Assembly: GCF_026107375.2 (NCBI RefSeq)
Contig: NZ_JAPCIA010000002.1
Span: 372,001-436,000 of the forward strand
Reading direction: 5' to 3'
From: Sphingomonas sp. BT-65
Lineage (GTDB): Bacteria > Pseudomonadota > Alphaproteobacteria > Sphingomonadales > Sphingomonadaceae
DNA: 64,000 bases
The notes under the pieces are model-generated. The model saw only the letters and a program-made list of their open reading frames with translations. It ran no database searches and was not told the DNA's origin. The first letter of the stretch is position 1, and every line of letters begins with the position of its first letter. Made by a program: the position numbers and the translations under genes. This document shows, piece by piece, positions 25,798 through 34,577 of the stretch.

Positions 25798-27870
25798 ATG
25801 ATGCGCCTGGTTTTGATTGCGGCACTGCTCGCGTCCGCTGCTGCGGGCCGTGTCTATGCCCACGAGGAGCCCGCGCCTGCGCAAGCGTCGAAGCCGGTCC
25901 CGAAGGAGGATCTGCTGAAGCCGCCCGCCGACGCGGTTCACTATGTCGTCGTGTCCGAAGCCGGCAAGCACGGAAGCCAGTGGCGCTGGCAGCTGCCCGA
26001 CGGCCGCACCGCCTATCGCTGGTCCCAGGAGTTGCGCGGCTGGATCACCGAAATGGATCAGGTGACCAGCTTCGGGCGCGGCGGCACGATCGAGGCCCTG
26101 ACCGTCCGGGGCGTCACCATGTCGGGCGACGCTGCCGAGGAGTTTCGCGTCGCGAACGGCCGCGCCACCTGGAAGACCGCCACCGATTCCGGCGAAGCCC
26201 GTGCCGGGGGCTGGTATATTCCGGCGGGCGGCGTCGGCATCGCCGGCGCGCCGCTGATCGAGGCGCTCGCCAGGGCGGGCGATGCCGGCGTCGATTTCCT
26301 GCCGAGCGGCAAGGGCAAGATGACCCTCGGTCCGACGCAGACCATTCAGGGTCCTGACGGTCCCAAGCCGGTCCAGCTCGCCTTCATCAGCGGCATTCTC
26401 CCTTCGCCGCTTCCCGTATGGCTCGATGAAGACAAGCGCTATTTCGCCGACATCAGTTTCATCTCGGTGATCCCGGCCGGGTATGAGGGCGCGCTCAAGC
26501 AGCTTCGCGACGCGCAGGACGCCGCCACCGCGCAAGCCGTTGCCGGTATCGCGAAACACTTCCTTTCGCCCGCCGCGAGAGCCCCGGTCCTGTTCGACAA
26601 CGTCCAGCTTTTCGACGCCGACAAGGGGGTGTTCCTCGCCGGCCGGGCGGTGCTCGCGCGCGATGGCAGGATCGCGGCCATCGGCGCTGCGGGATCGTTG
26701 AAGGCACCGGCCGGCGTGCGGGTCATCGATGGCCGCGGCAAGACGCTGGTCCCGGGCATCTGGGACAGCCACCTCCATATCGGCGACGATTGGAACGTGC
26801 TGTCCAACATCGCCAACGGGATCACCAGCTTCCGCAGCCCGGGCACCAATTTCGATCGCGCGATCGATGCGACCAGGCGCCGGGCGGCCGGCGAGCTGCT
26901 GATGGGCGAGCCGTTCATCTCGGTCATCATCGACAAGAAGGATCCGCTTGCCGCACAGGGGGCCGAGGTGGTCAGCAGCGCGGAGGAGGCCGTGGCGGTC
27001 GTGCGCCGGGTCAAGGCCGCCGGACTGTGGGGCGTGAAATTCTATACCTCGATGAATCCGGCCTGGATCGCGCCCGCCGCGGCCGAAGCGCACCGGCTCG
27101 GCCTTCATGTGCACGGCCATGTGCCGGCCACGATGAAACCGAGCGAGGCCGTCGCCGCCGGCTATGACGAGCTCACCCACCTCAATTTCGTCGTCATGGA
27201 ATCGATGCCCCGGGCGGTGATCGACAAGGCGAACACGCGGCAGCGGATGGAAGGGCCGGCGCGCTACTTCAAGGATGTCGATCTCGACGCTCCCCTGATG
27301 TCGGGCTTCGTCGCGGACCTCGCCCGCCGCAAGACGCTGGTCGATCCGACGATCGTCATCTTCGAAGGCATGCTCACGCAAGACGGGGGAAAGCCGCATC
27401 CGGCCTATGCGCCCTATATGGGGATCATCTCCCCCGTCATCGAACGCTCGGCATTCACCAGCGGCGGCTATCCGCTCGTCGAAGGGCTGACGCGCGACGA
27501 CTATCGCAAGAGCTACGCGAAGATGGTCGAACTGGTCGGCAGGCTCCACAAGGCCGGCGTTCCGATCGTCGCCGGCACCGACGGCTGGGGGATCGAGCTC
27601 GTCCGCGAACTGGAAATCTATCGCCAGGCAGGTTTCACCGCTGCCGAGGCGCTGCAGAGCGCGACCATCATTCCCGCCCGGGTGGTCGGGGCCGACAAAC
27701 GCACCGGCTCGATCGCAATGGGCAAGGAAGCCGATATGATCCTGGTGGACGGCGATCCCTCGACGGACCTTGGCGCGCTGCGCCGCGTCGTGACGGTCGT
27801 CAGCGACGGCTATGTCATGGACGCGGCGGAACTGAGGAAAGCCGCCGGCTATAGCGGCGCTCCCAAATAG
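25798..27870 (+). CDS. Exported metal-dependent amidohydrolase
   Basis: 690 aa with a signal peptide (MMRLVLIAALLASAAAGRVYA). An N-terminal extension of about 260 residues precedes the amidohydrolase TIM-barrel. Metal motifs: GIWDSHLHIGDD (HxH), candidate bridging Lys in GVKFYTSM, HVHGHVPATM, ELTHLNF and the catalytic Asp in VAGTDGW. The C-terminal part AMGKEADMILVDGDPSTDLG is typical of imidazolonepropionase/prolidase-like enzymes. Likely periplasmic; substrate unknown. It interrupts the purC to purS/purQ arrangement. Confidence 0.86.
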   Translation: MMRLVLIAALLASAAAGRVYAHEEPAPAQASKPVPKEDLLKPPADAVHYVVVSEAGKHGSQWRWQLPDGRTAYRWSQELRGWITEMDQVTSFGRGGTIEALTVRGVTMSGDAAEEFRVANGRATWKTATDSGEARAGGWYIPAGGVGIAGAPLIEALARAGDAGVDFLPSGKGKMTLGPTQTIQGPDGPKPVQLAFISGILPSPLPVWLDEDKRYFADISFISVIPAGYEGALKQLRDAQDAATAQAVAGIAKHFLSPAARAPVLFDNVQLFDADKGVFLAGRAVLARDGRIAAIGAAGSLKAPAGVRVIDGRGKTLVPGIWDSHLHIGDDWNVLSNIANGITSFRSPGTNFDRAIDATRRRAAGELLMGEPFISVIIDKKDPLAAQGAEVVSSAEEAVAVVRRVKAAGLWGVKFYTSMNPAWIAPAAAEAHRLGLHVHGHVPATMKPSEAVAAGYDELTHLNFVVMESMPRAVIDKANTRQRMEGPARYFKDVDLDAPLMSGFVADLARRKTLVDPTIVIFEGMLTQDGGKPHPAYAPYMGIISPVIERSAFTSGGYPLVEGLTRDDYRKSYAKMVELVGRLHKAGVPIVAGTDGWGIELVRELEIYRQAGFTAAEALQSATIIPARVVGADKRTGSIAMGKEADMILVDGDPSTDLGALRRVVTVVSDGYVMDAAELRKAAGYSGAPK

Positions 27871-27881
27871 GGGCGTGGGCC

Positions 27882-28031
27882 CTACCCCCGCGCCTTCATC
27901 CCTGCGATGATCCCGAACACGAACGAGCAGATCAGCGCCATCGTCACCATCCCGCCGGGATCGCTCCAGCCGAAATAGTCGCGGCCGAACGCCACCAGCA
28001 CGACAAACATCGCGATTGCCAGAAACGCCAT
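27882..28031 (-). CDS. Small two-helix membrane protein
   Basis: 49 aa; ATG 28031 is preceded by GGGGGAG about 9 nt upstream on the minus strand. Two hydrophobic stretches (MAFLAIAMFVVLVAFG and MVTMALICSFVFGIIAG) separated by RDYFGWSDPGG, ending MKARG. A plausible inner-membrane hairpin. Stop lies 11 bp from the convergent amidohydrolase stop. No known family, but the strong ribosome-binding site and membrane pattern support translation. Confidence 0.6.
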   Translation of the reverse strand: MAFLAIAMFVVLVAFGRDYFGWSDPGGMVTMALICSFVFGIIAGMKARG

Positions 28032-28172
28032 TTCACGCACTCCCCCTCGTCGCGCCCCCGCGGCCGCGACTCGGCGGAGCCGAGCGTGGCAGCAGCAGGT
28101 AAATGACCGATGAAGCCTTGCGATGCGATGCGCGTCGGCCCATAGGGCGCGGCAAATCCCCGGAGGCAACAT

Positions 28173-28403
28173 ATGAAGCTGCGCATCGTCGTCACCCTCA
28201 AGAACGGCGTGCTCGATCCGCAGGGCAAGGCGATCGAGCACGCGCTGGGTTCGCTCGGCTTCTCGGGCGTAGGCGAGGTTCGCGTCGGCAAGCTGATCGA
28301 GCTCGACGTCGCCGACGGCACCAGCGACGCGGACATCGACGCGATGTGCCAGAAGCTGCTCGCCAACACCGTGATCGAGAACTACCGGGTAGAGAAGCAA
28401 TGA
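28173..28403 (+). CDS. purS: Phosphoribosylformylglycinamidine synthase subunit PurS
   Basis: 76 aa: [40 protein letters not shown] and [20 protein letters not shown] are the PurS signature. It links PurQ and PurL in the three-subunit FGAM synthetase. GGAGG lies 6-10 nt upstream of ATG 28173. Stop overlaps purQ by 4 bp (ATGA). purL is not in the downstream sequence. Confidence 0.95.
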   Translation: MKLRIVVTLKNGVLDPQGKAIEHALGSLGFSGVGEVRVGKLIELDVADGTSDADIDAMCQKLLANTVIENYRVEKQ

Positions 28404-29065
28404 AGACCGCGGTCATCGTCTTTCCGGGCTCCAACTGCGACCGCGATCTCGCCGTCGCGCTGGAGAGCGTCACGGGCACCAAGCCGCACATGGTGTGGCA
28501 CGGCGAGAGCGAGCTGCCCCAGGGCCTCGGCCTGATCGCGCTGCCCGGAGGCTTCTCCTATGGCGATTACCTGCGCTGCGGCGCGATCGCGGCGCGCTCC
28601 CCGGTGGTGCGCGCGGTGGTCGAGGCGGCCGAGCGCGGCACCCCGGTGATCGGAGTGTGCAACGGCTTCCAGGTGCTGACCGAGACCGGGCTGCTGCCCG
28701 GCGCGCTGATGCGCAACGAGGGGCTCAACTTCGTGTGCCGCGACGTCGCGCTGACCGTCGACAACAGCCAGACGATCTTCACCAGCCGCTATGCCGCGGG
28801 CGAGACGCTGTCGGTCCCGGTGGCGCATCACGACGGCAACTATTTCGCCGACACCGCAACGCTCGACCGGCTCGAGGGCGAAGGCCGCATCGCCTTCCGC
28901 TATGGCGAGGAGGTCAACGGCTCGGCGCGCAAGATCGCGGGCATCGTCAACGCCGGGGGCAATGTGCTCGGCATGATGCCGCACCCCGAGCGCAAGATCG
29001 AGGCTGCGCATGGCGGCATCGACGGCCGGCGGCTGTTCGAGGGATTGCTCGAAGCGGTCGCCTGA
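28400..29065 (+). CDS. purQ: Phosphoribosylformylglycinamidine synthase subunit PurQ (glutaminase)
   Basis: 221 aa class-I glutamine amidotransferase that feeds ammonia to Pur[21 protein letters not shown] start; nucleophile Cys in [11 protein letters not shown]; His-Pro-Glu in [15 protein letters not shown] completes the triad. ATG 28400 overlaps the purS stop, so the two are co-translated. No purL follows, unlike many genomes. Confidence 0.96.
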   Translation: MKTAVIVFPGSNCDRDLAVALESVTGTKPHMVWHGESELPQGLGLIALPGGFSYGDYLRCGAIAARSPVVRAVVEAAERGTPVIGVCNGFQVLTETGLLPGALMRNEGLNFVCRDVALTVDNSQTIFTSRYAAGETLSVPVAHHDGNYFADTATLDRLEGEGRIAFRYGEEVNGSARKIAGIVNAGGNVLGMMPHPERKIEAAHGGIDGRRLFEGLLEAVA

Positions 29066-29279
29066 ACGGGCGCCGCCCGGCGGATCGGTCCGATCGCTTC
29101 CACTTCGCCACCCGCAGCATGGACATGCGAGGGGCGGATTTCATGTGCGCCGGGCGTGGCAATGTTCCACTTGCCCCACCGCCTCGCGGACACGCGATTC
29201 CGGCGAAAGCCAACTTCGGCGTCGACTTGTTCCGCGTCCCTCACCGTCCACCCCGCACCGCCGGGGACGCCAAAGCCCC

Positions 29280-29312
29280 TTGACCTTGGCACAAAAATAA
29301 CCTATATGGTTA
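29280..29312 (+). promoter_or_regulatory. Sigma70-like promoter with overlapping palindrome, no gene downstream on that strand
   Basis: TTGACC (29280-29285), exactly 17 bp, then TATATG (29303-29308). The -10 region lies inside a perfect 15-bp palindrome TAACCTATATGGTTA (29298-29312), a shape used by ArsR/SmtB-type regulators. The promoter fires on the plus strand into the 3' end of the minus-strand gene at 29310-29642 and has no plus-strand gene to serve. The rest of the 29066-29279 gap holds nothing I can identify. Confidence 0.45.
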
Positions 29313-29642
29313 CCTCGATGCGCGGGTGTGGAACAATTTGGTGGTGCGCGCCAGCAGCAGGATCGCGGTCGGCCAGAGCATCGCGTTCCACACATCCTGC
29401 CAGTTCGCCGCGGGCAGGATCGGGCGCCCGTCGGCTAGCGAGTCCCAGATGTCCCATGCCTCGCCCGCAAGCGCGGCGACGAGCACCACCAGCCACGGCT
29501 TCCAACTCCTGAGCGGCCAGCGCAGCAGCAGCGCACTGCTGAAGAACAAGGCGAGCGCGATGTGGACGTGGAGCGCGTCCTTGGCGAGGCCGGTCGAATC
29601 GATCAGCCAGAACTTGGCTGCCTGGAAGATGCCGTCGCTCAT
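29310..29642 (-). CDS. Small integral membrane protein, unknown
   Basis: 110 aa with about three hydrophobic segments: DALHVHIALALFFSSALLLR, SWKPWLVVLVAALAGEAWDI, and NAMLWPTAILLLARTTKLF. A conserved-looking H-x-H and ESWD-like EAWDIWDSLAD patch recalls VanZ-like or DUF2238-like membrane proteins, but the match is weak. It abuts the queuosine-precursor transporter gene (start 29642, upstream stop 29643), so the two are probably co-transcribed. Confidence 0.65.
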   Translation of the reverse strand: MSDGIFQAAKFWLIDSTGLAKDALHVHIALALFFSSALLLRWPLRSWKPWLVVLVAALAGEAWDIWDSLADGRPILPAANWQDVWNAMLWPTAILLLARTTKLFHTRASR

Positions 29643-30371
29643 TCAAACCCGCGTGCGGAAGGGGGTGAAATCGGTGCCCTCGTCATACACGTCCACGCCC
29701 TCGCGCCGCTTGAGGAAACCGACCACGGCATAGGTGACGGGCGTGAGCAGCACTTCCCACAAGACTTTGAGCCCCCAATTGGTGAGCATCACTGTGATCA
29801 CCTGTCCAGTCGTCCAGACGCCGAGAAAGGCGAGCGGGTAGAAAATCAGGCTGTCGACCCCCTGGCCGAACACGGTCGAACCGATCGTGCGGCTCCACAA
29901 ATGCCTGCCACTGGTGAGGATCTTCATCCGGGCGAGGACATAGGAATTGACGAACTCGCCCGCCCAGAACGCGATCACGGAGGCGCCGACGATCCGCCAC
30001 ACCTGGCCGAACGCGGCCTCGTACACCTCCTGCCCGCCCCAGCCTGGCGCCGGCGGCATGACGACGATGACCCAGCACATGACGGCGGCAAAGATCGTCG
30101 CGCCGAACCCCGCCCAGATCACCCGCCGCGCGCGGGCGTAGCCATAGATTTCGGTCAGCACGTCGCCCAGCACATAGGAGAGCGGAAAGAACAGGATGCC
30201 CGCGCCGAACGTCAGTCCGCCCAGCGTCGCCACCTTCGCCGCGCCAACCACGTTGGAGAGGACAAGGATGACGCAGAACGCCGCCATCACATAATCATAA
30301 TAGCGGAAATGCCCGCCCGCGACCTGGCCCGCATTGATCCGCACCGGTGCCGCTTCGCCGTCCATCGCCAC
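29643..30371 (-). CDS. Queuosine precursor transporter (YhhQ/QueP, DUF165)
   Basis: 242 aa, about six transmembrane helices. Family motifs: YDYVMAAFCVILVLSNVVGA, GAGILFFPLSYVLGDVLTEI, a Y-A-R-A-R-R turn, GQGVDSLIFYPLAFLGVWTT and VTYAVVGFLKRRE. Members salvage the 7-deazaguanine bases used for queuosine tRNA modification. No que biosynthetic genes are nearby. A tRNA-Arg gene follows 73 bp upstream in plus-strand coordinates. Confidence 0.88.
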   Translation of the reverse strand: MAMDGEAAPVRINAGQVAGGHFRYYDYVMAAFCVILVLSNVVGAAKVATLGGLTFGAGILFFPLSYVLGDVLTEIYGYARARRVIWAGFGATIFAAVMCWVIVVMPPAPGWGGQEVYEAAFGQVWRIVGASVIAFWAGEFVNSYVLARMKILTSGRHLWSRTIGSTVFGQGVDSLIFYPLAFLGVWTTGQVITVMLTNWGLKVLWEVLLTPVTYAVVGFLKRREGVDVYDEGTDFTPFRTRV

Positions 30372-30444
30372 TCCCCCTGTTGAGGCCGCGAATTATGATC
30401 GCGGTTCCCCGCCCGCGCAATCCGCGCTAACGCAGGCGCCGCGC

Positions 30445-30521
30445 GCGCCCGTAGCTCAGCTGGATAGAGCACGAGCCTTCTAAGCTTGGGGCCGCAGGTT
30501 CGAATCCTGCCGGGCGCGCCA
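30445..30521 (+). tRNA. tRNA-Arg (anticodon TCT)
   Basis: 77 nt including encoded CCA. Acceptor GCGCCCG pairs with CGGGCGC; D-arm GCTC/GAGC; anticodon stem CGAGC/GCTTG around loop CTTCTAA (anticodon TCT at 30479-30481); T-arm GCAGG-TTCGAAT-CCTGC; discriminator G then CCA. It reads AGA and possibly AGG. Confidence 0.96.
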
Positions 30522-30537
30522 AATACAAAACGGCTGG

Positions 30538-33381
30538 TCAGTAACGAAGGCGCAGGCCGAGGCCGGCCGTGGTGCCGAACGATTCCCAGCTGATCAGGCG
30601 GTTGCGCTCGCCCGAATAGGTGATGGCGGTGCTGTTGGTGATGTTGCGCCATTCGGCGAACAGCTGGAGCCGCTCGCTCAGATTGTAGCTCGCGCTCAGG
30701 TCGAGCGTGGTGCGGTCGGAGATGATCTCGTCATAGCCGGGGCCGTCGTCGGACATGCCGCCATCGTCGATGCTGTCTCCGGTGTAGGAGAGGCTGAGCC
30801 GCGCGAAGACCGGTCCCTTGGCATAGACGAGTCCGGCGTTGAAGATGTCCTCGGGCTGCTCGGCGAGCGGCGGGCGATCGGGGCGCGGCGCGAAGAGCAG
30901 CGTCGAATCGATATGCGCATAGTTGAGCTCGAGGCCGAAGCCGCCGAGAAGTCCGGGCAGCTTGTCGAACTGATGGCGAAAGGCGGCCTCGAACCCCTCG
31001 ATCTTGCCGCTCGCGCCGGCCTGGGTGGTGAACTGCGCGTAGAGCTCGCCGTCGATGGTGACGTTGCTCTGGGTGACCAGTGGATAGTTGTCGATGTTCT
31101 TCTTGAACGCGCCGATCGAGACATAGCCCAGCGGCCCGAAATACCAGTCGAGCGAGGCGTCGAAATTCTCGGACGTCAGCGGTTCGAGGCCGGGGTTGGG
31201 GCGCGTGATCGTGCGCGCGACGTCGTCACGCGATTCATTGGCGTAGACATTCTCCGGGTCCGGACGCGCAGTGGTGTTGGACCAGCTCGCGCGGGCGACG
31301 AGTTCGGGGGTGATGTCGTAGCGCAGGTGGACCGACGGCAGGAAGTGCGAGGACGAGCCCTCGAAGCGTTGCAGGCCGATGCCGGCATCCTCGCCCAGCC
31401 GCTCGAAGCGCGTCTTGGCGGTCTCGAAGCGCCCGCCGCCGATTACCGTGAAGGGGCCGTGGCGCCAGGTCGCCATGCCGTAATAGGCCTGGATGGTGAC
31501 GTCGGCGGCGAAGTCCGCCGCGACGTCGACGCCGCGGGTGTAGAATATCTGCGCCGGCCCGAACTTGCTCTGGTTGTCGGCGAGCAGCGAATGCGCCTGA
31601 TCGAAGCTGGAGAGCGATCCGAAATAGATGCCGTCGCGCACCATCGCCGGGCTGTCCGTCATGAACTCGCCGAAGCTGACCGACTGGCCCGCCAGCACCG
31701 TCCAGCGCGTGGCGACATTGTCGCTGCCCTGATCGATGAAGCGCAGATAGGTGCCCGCCTTCAGCTCGAGTTTGTCGCCGTTGCCCAGCTCGATCTGCTT
31801 GCGCAGGTTGGCATAAACGGTCTGCTCGCTCTGGTCGTCGAAGCGCCCGCCGCGCTGGTAGAAGGTGACCCCGACACTGCCCGGCTGCAGCGCGCCGGGA
31901 AGCGTGCCGCTGAACGGACCGAGCGAGGCGCGGTCGCTCGCGATCTGCAGCGGCAGACCGGTGAAGTCCGCTTCCGTGCTGCGGATGTCGAGGCGATTGG
32001 GATAATGCTCGCGCGCCTGCTGGAAGGAGTGACCGAGATCGAGCGACCAGCCGCTGCCGAGGTCGGCGTCCATTGTCGTCTGCACGCCGTAGAGCGCGAG
32101 GTTCCATTCCTTGTACGAGAGGCTGCGGCTGATCGAGCCGTCGACCAGGCCGCCGTCCGCATCGAAATCGGTCGGCACGCCGCCGGTCTCGGCGGGCTCG
32201 ACGCTCTGCGTGAGGCTGTTCTCGGTGCCCGGCAGGTTGGAGAGGCTGTAGAAGCCGCGGATCTGGAAGCGCAGATTGTCGAACGAGCCGCCGAACGCCG
32301 CGTCGACGCCGACGCTGCGCTGCTTGAACTCGCCGGCGGTCTGGCTGATCTCGGAGGGTGCCCAGACCTCGCCGCCATTGCTCGACGGAACCTGCTGCCA
32401 GTCCTCGGGCTCGCTGATATAGGCGCGGCGCTCGTTCTGGCGGAAGCTGCCGGTGAGCGAGAAGCCGAACTGGCCCTCGGGGCCGAAACGGTCGGCAATG
32501 TAGCCGTCGGCGCGGATCTCCGAGCCGTGATATTGCTGGACGCCGCCATAGAGCGAGGCGCCGGCGGTCAGCTTCCTGATCTCGGCCGGGTTGCGGGCGA
32601 CGATGTTGACCGAGCCGCCAATGCCTTCGCCGGGCAGGTCGGGGGTCATCGTCTTGTTGACCTCGATCCGCTCGATCAGCGTGTTGGGGATGGTCTGCAG
32701 GTCCACGCGGTGCGATTCGCTGTCGGCGGTCGGCACGGTGAAGCCGTTGAACATCGTGCCGTTATAGTTGGGCCGCGCGCCGCGGATCGAGATGAAGCGG
32801 CCTTCGCCATGATCCTCGACCATCGAGATGCCGGGCAGGCGGCGCAGCGATTCCGCGGCGTTGAAATCGGGCAGCTTGGCGAAATCGTCGCTCGAGACGA
32901 CATTCTTGACCGTGGTCGCCGCCTTCTGGCGCGCGATCGAGGTGGCGACGCCCGAGAGCGCACCGGTGACGACGACTTCCTGTTCCTCCTCGGCGGGGTT
33001 CGCATCGGCGGATTGCGCGCTGGCGCCATTAGCGGCGGCGGTCCTGGCCGGAGCTGCATTGCGCAGTAGGACGAGCGCGCCGCCGCCGCGCTCGGTCACA
33101 CGCAGGCCGGTGCCGGCGACGAGCCGCCGCGCAGCGTCAGCCGCGGTGAAGCGCCCGCGCAGGGGCGCGCTGCGGCGTCCCGCGACCGCTTCGGAGGGAA
33201 AGGCGATGGTGATGGCGGCCTGGCGCCCAAGTTCATTGAGCGCCGCGCCGAGATCCTGCGCCGGGATGTTGAACTCGATCGACTGTTGCGCGACCACCGG
33301 GCGGGCCTGTGCCGGGACCGCGAGCGCGCCGCAAAGCGTGAGGATGCTTGCACCCAGGAGGATGGGACGAAGTGCCGGCAT
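30538..33381 (-). CDS. TonB-dependent receptor with STN signalling domain (FecA type)
   Basis: 947 aa outer-membrane receptor. Signal peptide (about 1-26), then an STN secretin/TonB short N-terminal domain (IEFNIPAQDLGAALNELGRQ, LRGRFTAADAARRLVAGTGL), a TonB-box-like EEEQEVVVTG, plug (SSDDFAKLPDFNAAESLRRL, IRGARPNYNGTMFNGF) and a long beta-barrel ending GLGLRLRY. The STN domain marks receptors that signal to a partner FecR. FecR and an ECF sigma factor are the next genes upstream on the same strand and a phytase is divergent, so the ligand may be phytate or a phytate-metal complex (inference). Confidence 0.92.
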   Translation of the reverse strand: MPALRPILLGASILTLCGALAVPAQARPVVAQQSIEFNIPAQDLGAALNELGRQAAITIAFPSEAVAGRRSAPLRGRFTAADAARRLVAGTGLRVTERGGGALVLLRNAAPARTAAANGASAQSADANPAEEEQEVVVTGALSGVATSIARQKAATTVKNVVSSDDFAKLPDFNAAESLRRLPGISMVEDHGEGRFISIRGARPNYNGTMFNGFTVPTADSESHRVDLQTIPNTLIERIEVNKTMTPDLPGEGIGGSVNIVARNPAEIRKLTAGASLYGGVQQYHGSEIRADGYIADRFGPEGQFGFSLTGSFRQNERRAYISEPEDWQQVPSSNGGEVWAPSEISQTAGEFKQRSVGVDAAFGGSFDNLRFQIRGFYSLSNLPGTENSLTQSVEPAETGGVPTDFDADGGLVDGSISRSLSYKEWNLALYGVQTTMDADLGSGWSLDLGHSFQQAREHYPNRLDIRSTEADFTGLPLQIASDRASLGPFSGTLPGALQPGSVGVTFYQRGGRFDDQSEQTVYANLRKQIELGNGDKLELKAGTYLRFIDQGSDNVATRWTVLAGQSVSFGEFMTDSPAMVRDGIYFGSLSSFDQAHSLLADNQSKFGPAQIFYTRGVDVAADFAADVTIQAYYGMATWRHGPFTVIGGGRFETAKTRFERLGEDAGIGLQRFEGSSSHFLPSVHLRYDITPELVARASWSNTTARPDPENVYANESRDDVARTITRPNPGLEPLTSENFDASLDWYFGPLGYVSIGAFKKNIDNYPLVTQSNVTIDGELYAQFTTQAGASGKIEGFEAAFRHQFDKLPGLLGGFGLELNYAHIDSTLLFAPRPDRPPLAEQPEDIFNAGLVYAKGPVFARLSLSYTGDSIDDGGMSDDGPGYDEIISDRTTLDLSASYNLSERLQLFAEWRNITNSTAITYSGERNRLISWESFGTTAGLGLRLRY

Positions 33382-33489
33382 TGTGGTTTCCCCCAGTAGC
33401 GGTCGGTTGCGCCGGAAGCGGCGTGCCGTTCGCCAGTCCGGATGCGCGAGCCGAGAGGAACCGCTAAGACAGGTCGAAGTTTTCTTGGA

Positions 33490-34452
33490 TCAGCCCCGCG
33501 TCAGCCGGATGCGGTCGGGCTCCACCCGGGCCGCGATGCCATAGATTTCACGGAGTGCCTGGCAGAATTCGGTCGGGTCGGTGGCCGAGAAGCGCCCGCC
33601 GAGGCGGACTTGCCGGATCGCCGGATCGGCGATCACGATCGGGCGCGGCAGGTAGCGATTATATTCCGCGACCGCCGCTTCGAGATTCTCGCCGTTGAAA
33701 TGGAGCTGCCCCTGCTGCCAGGCGGTGACCGCACCGGCTTCGATCGGCGAGAGCGCTGACAGCGCGGGCAGTGTGCCGTCGGCGATCGTCGCCTTGCGCA
33801 GGGGCGGAAGGGGGATCGCGCCGCTCGGGCCCGGCGTCCGCAACGACGCCCCGCCCTCGAGCACGGACACCGCGACGCCACTTCGCGCGAACCGCGCGTT
33901 GATCCGCGCGCCGGCCGCCACGTCGACCTCCGATCGCCCGCAATGCAACCGGCACGATTCGCTGCCTGCCGCACGCTCGACCATCACTTCGCCCCGCAAC
34001 AAGCGAATGTCGTAGAGCCGATCGCCATGCCGCCACTCGACGCGGCTGTCGGTGTTGAGCTCGATCGCAATGCCCTTGGCGAGCACGATGCGGCGCCGCT
34101 CGCCGACCGCGGTCTCGGCCGTGTGGGCGGCCGCCGCGATCGACCAGCCGAGGCCACCGAGCCCGGCCGCGACCACGCCGATTCCGCCGATCGTCAGCAG
34201 CCTGCGGCGGCCAAGGGCGGGCGGAGCGGGCGGGGTCTCGTCCACGAGGGGGCGTTCGCCGAGCCCGCTCTCGCGCAGATAGCTGAGCTCCGCATCGACC
34301 TGCGACAGGCGGATGAAGGCGAGGGCATGCGCCGGGTCGCTCGACCGCCACCGCTCGAAGGCCTGACGATCGGCCGTCCCGCACTCGATCGCGGCGTGCC
34401 AGTCAGCTGCTTCGGCGTCGATCCGTTCCTGTGTGCCTGTCACCCTGCCCAT
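33490..34452 (-). CDS. FecR-like anti-sigma factor/transmembrane signal relay
   Basis: 320 aa from ATG 34452. N-terminal cytoplasmic DUF4880-like part (RIDAEAADWHAAIECGTADR, FERWRSSDPAHALAFIRLSQ), a single transmembrane helix (RRRLLTIGGIGVVAAGLGGL), then the periplasmic FecR domain (GIAIELNTDSRVEWRH, YDIRLLRGEVMVERAAGS) and a C-terminal STN-like segment (LEAAVAEYNRYLPRPIVIAD). Couples a ligand-bound receptor to release of the ECF sigma factor. Lies between its sigma factor and the receptor. Confidence 0.9.
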   Translation of the reverse strand: MGRVTGTQERIDAEAADWHAAIECGTADRQAFERWRSSDPAHALAFIRLSQVDAELSYLRESGLGERPLVDETPPAPPALGRRRLLTIGGIGVVAAGLGGLGWSIAAAAHTAETAVGERRRIVLAKGIAIELNTDSRVEWRHGDRLYDIRLLRGEVMVERAAGSESCRLHCGRSEVDVAAGARINARFARSGVAVSVLEGGASLRTPGPSGAIPLPPLRKATIADGTLPALSALSPIEAGAVTAWQQGQLHFNGENLEAAVAEYNRYLPRPIVIADPAIRQVRLGGRFSATDPTEFCQALREIYGIAARVEPDRIRLTRG

Positions 34453-34577
34453 CGCAGCCGCCCCATATCGCAGAGAGATACATGGAACGACCAAAACCGC
34501 TATTATGGATTGTCCTGACGGACTTTTTTCCTGGCTGGAAGGCGGATTCCGGCGATGCGAAGCGGCGCAGCGTCCGC

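Noticed and set aside
25699..27549. 616-residue minus-strand frame over the amidohydrolase
   Set aside because: Shadow frame; the amidohydrolase HxH and Asp motifs fix the real frame.
29066..29279. Candidate small gene after purQ
   Set aside because: No frame with a start, ribosome-binding site and reasonable codon use; several stops in all phases.
30913..33069. 718-residue plus-strand frame antisense to the TonB receptor
   Set aside because: GC-skew artefact; the receptor is clearly coded on the other strand with plug and barrel motifs.
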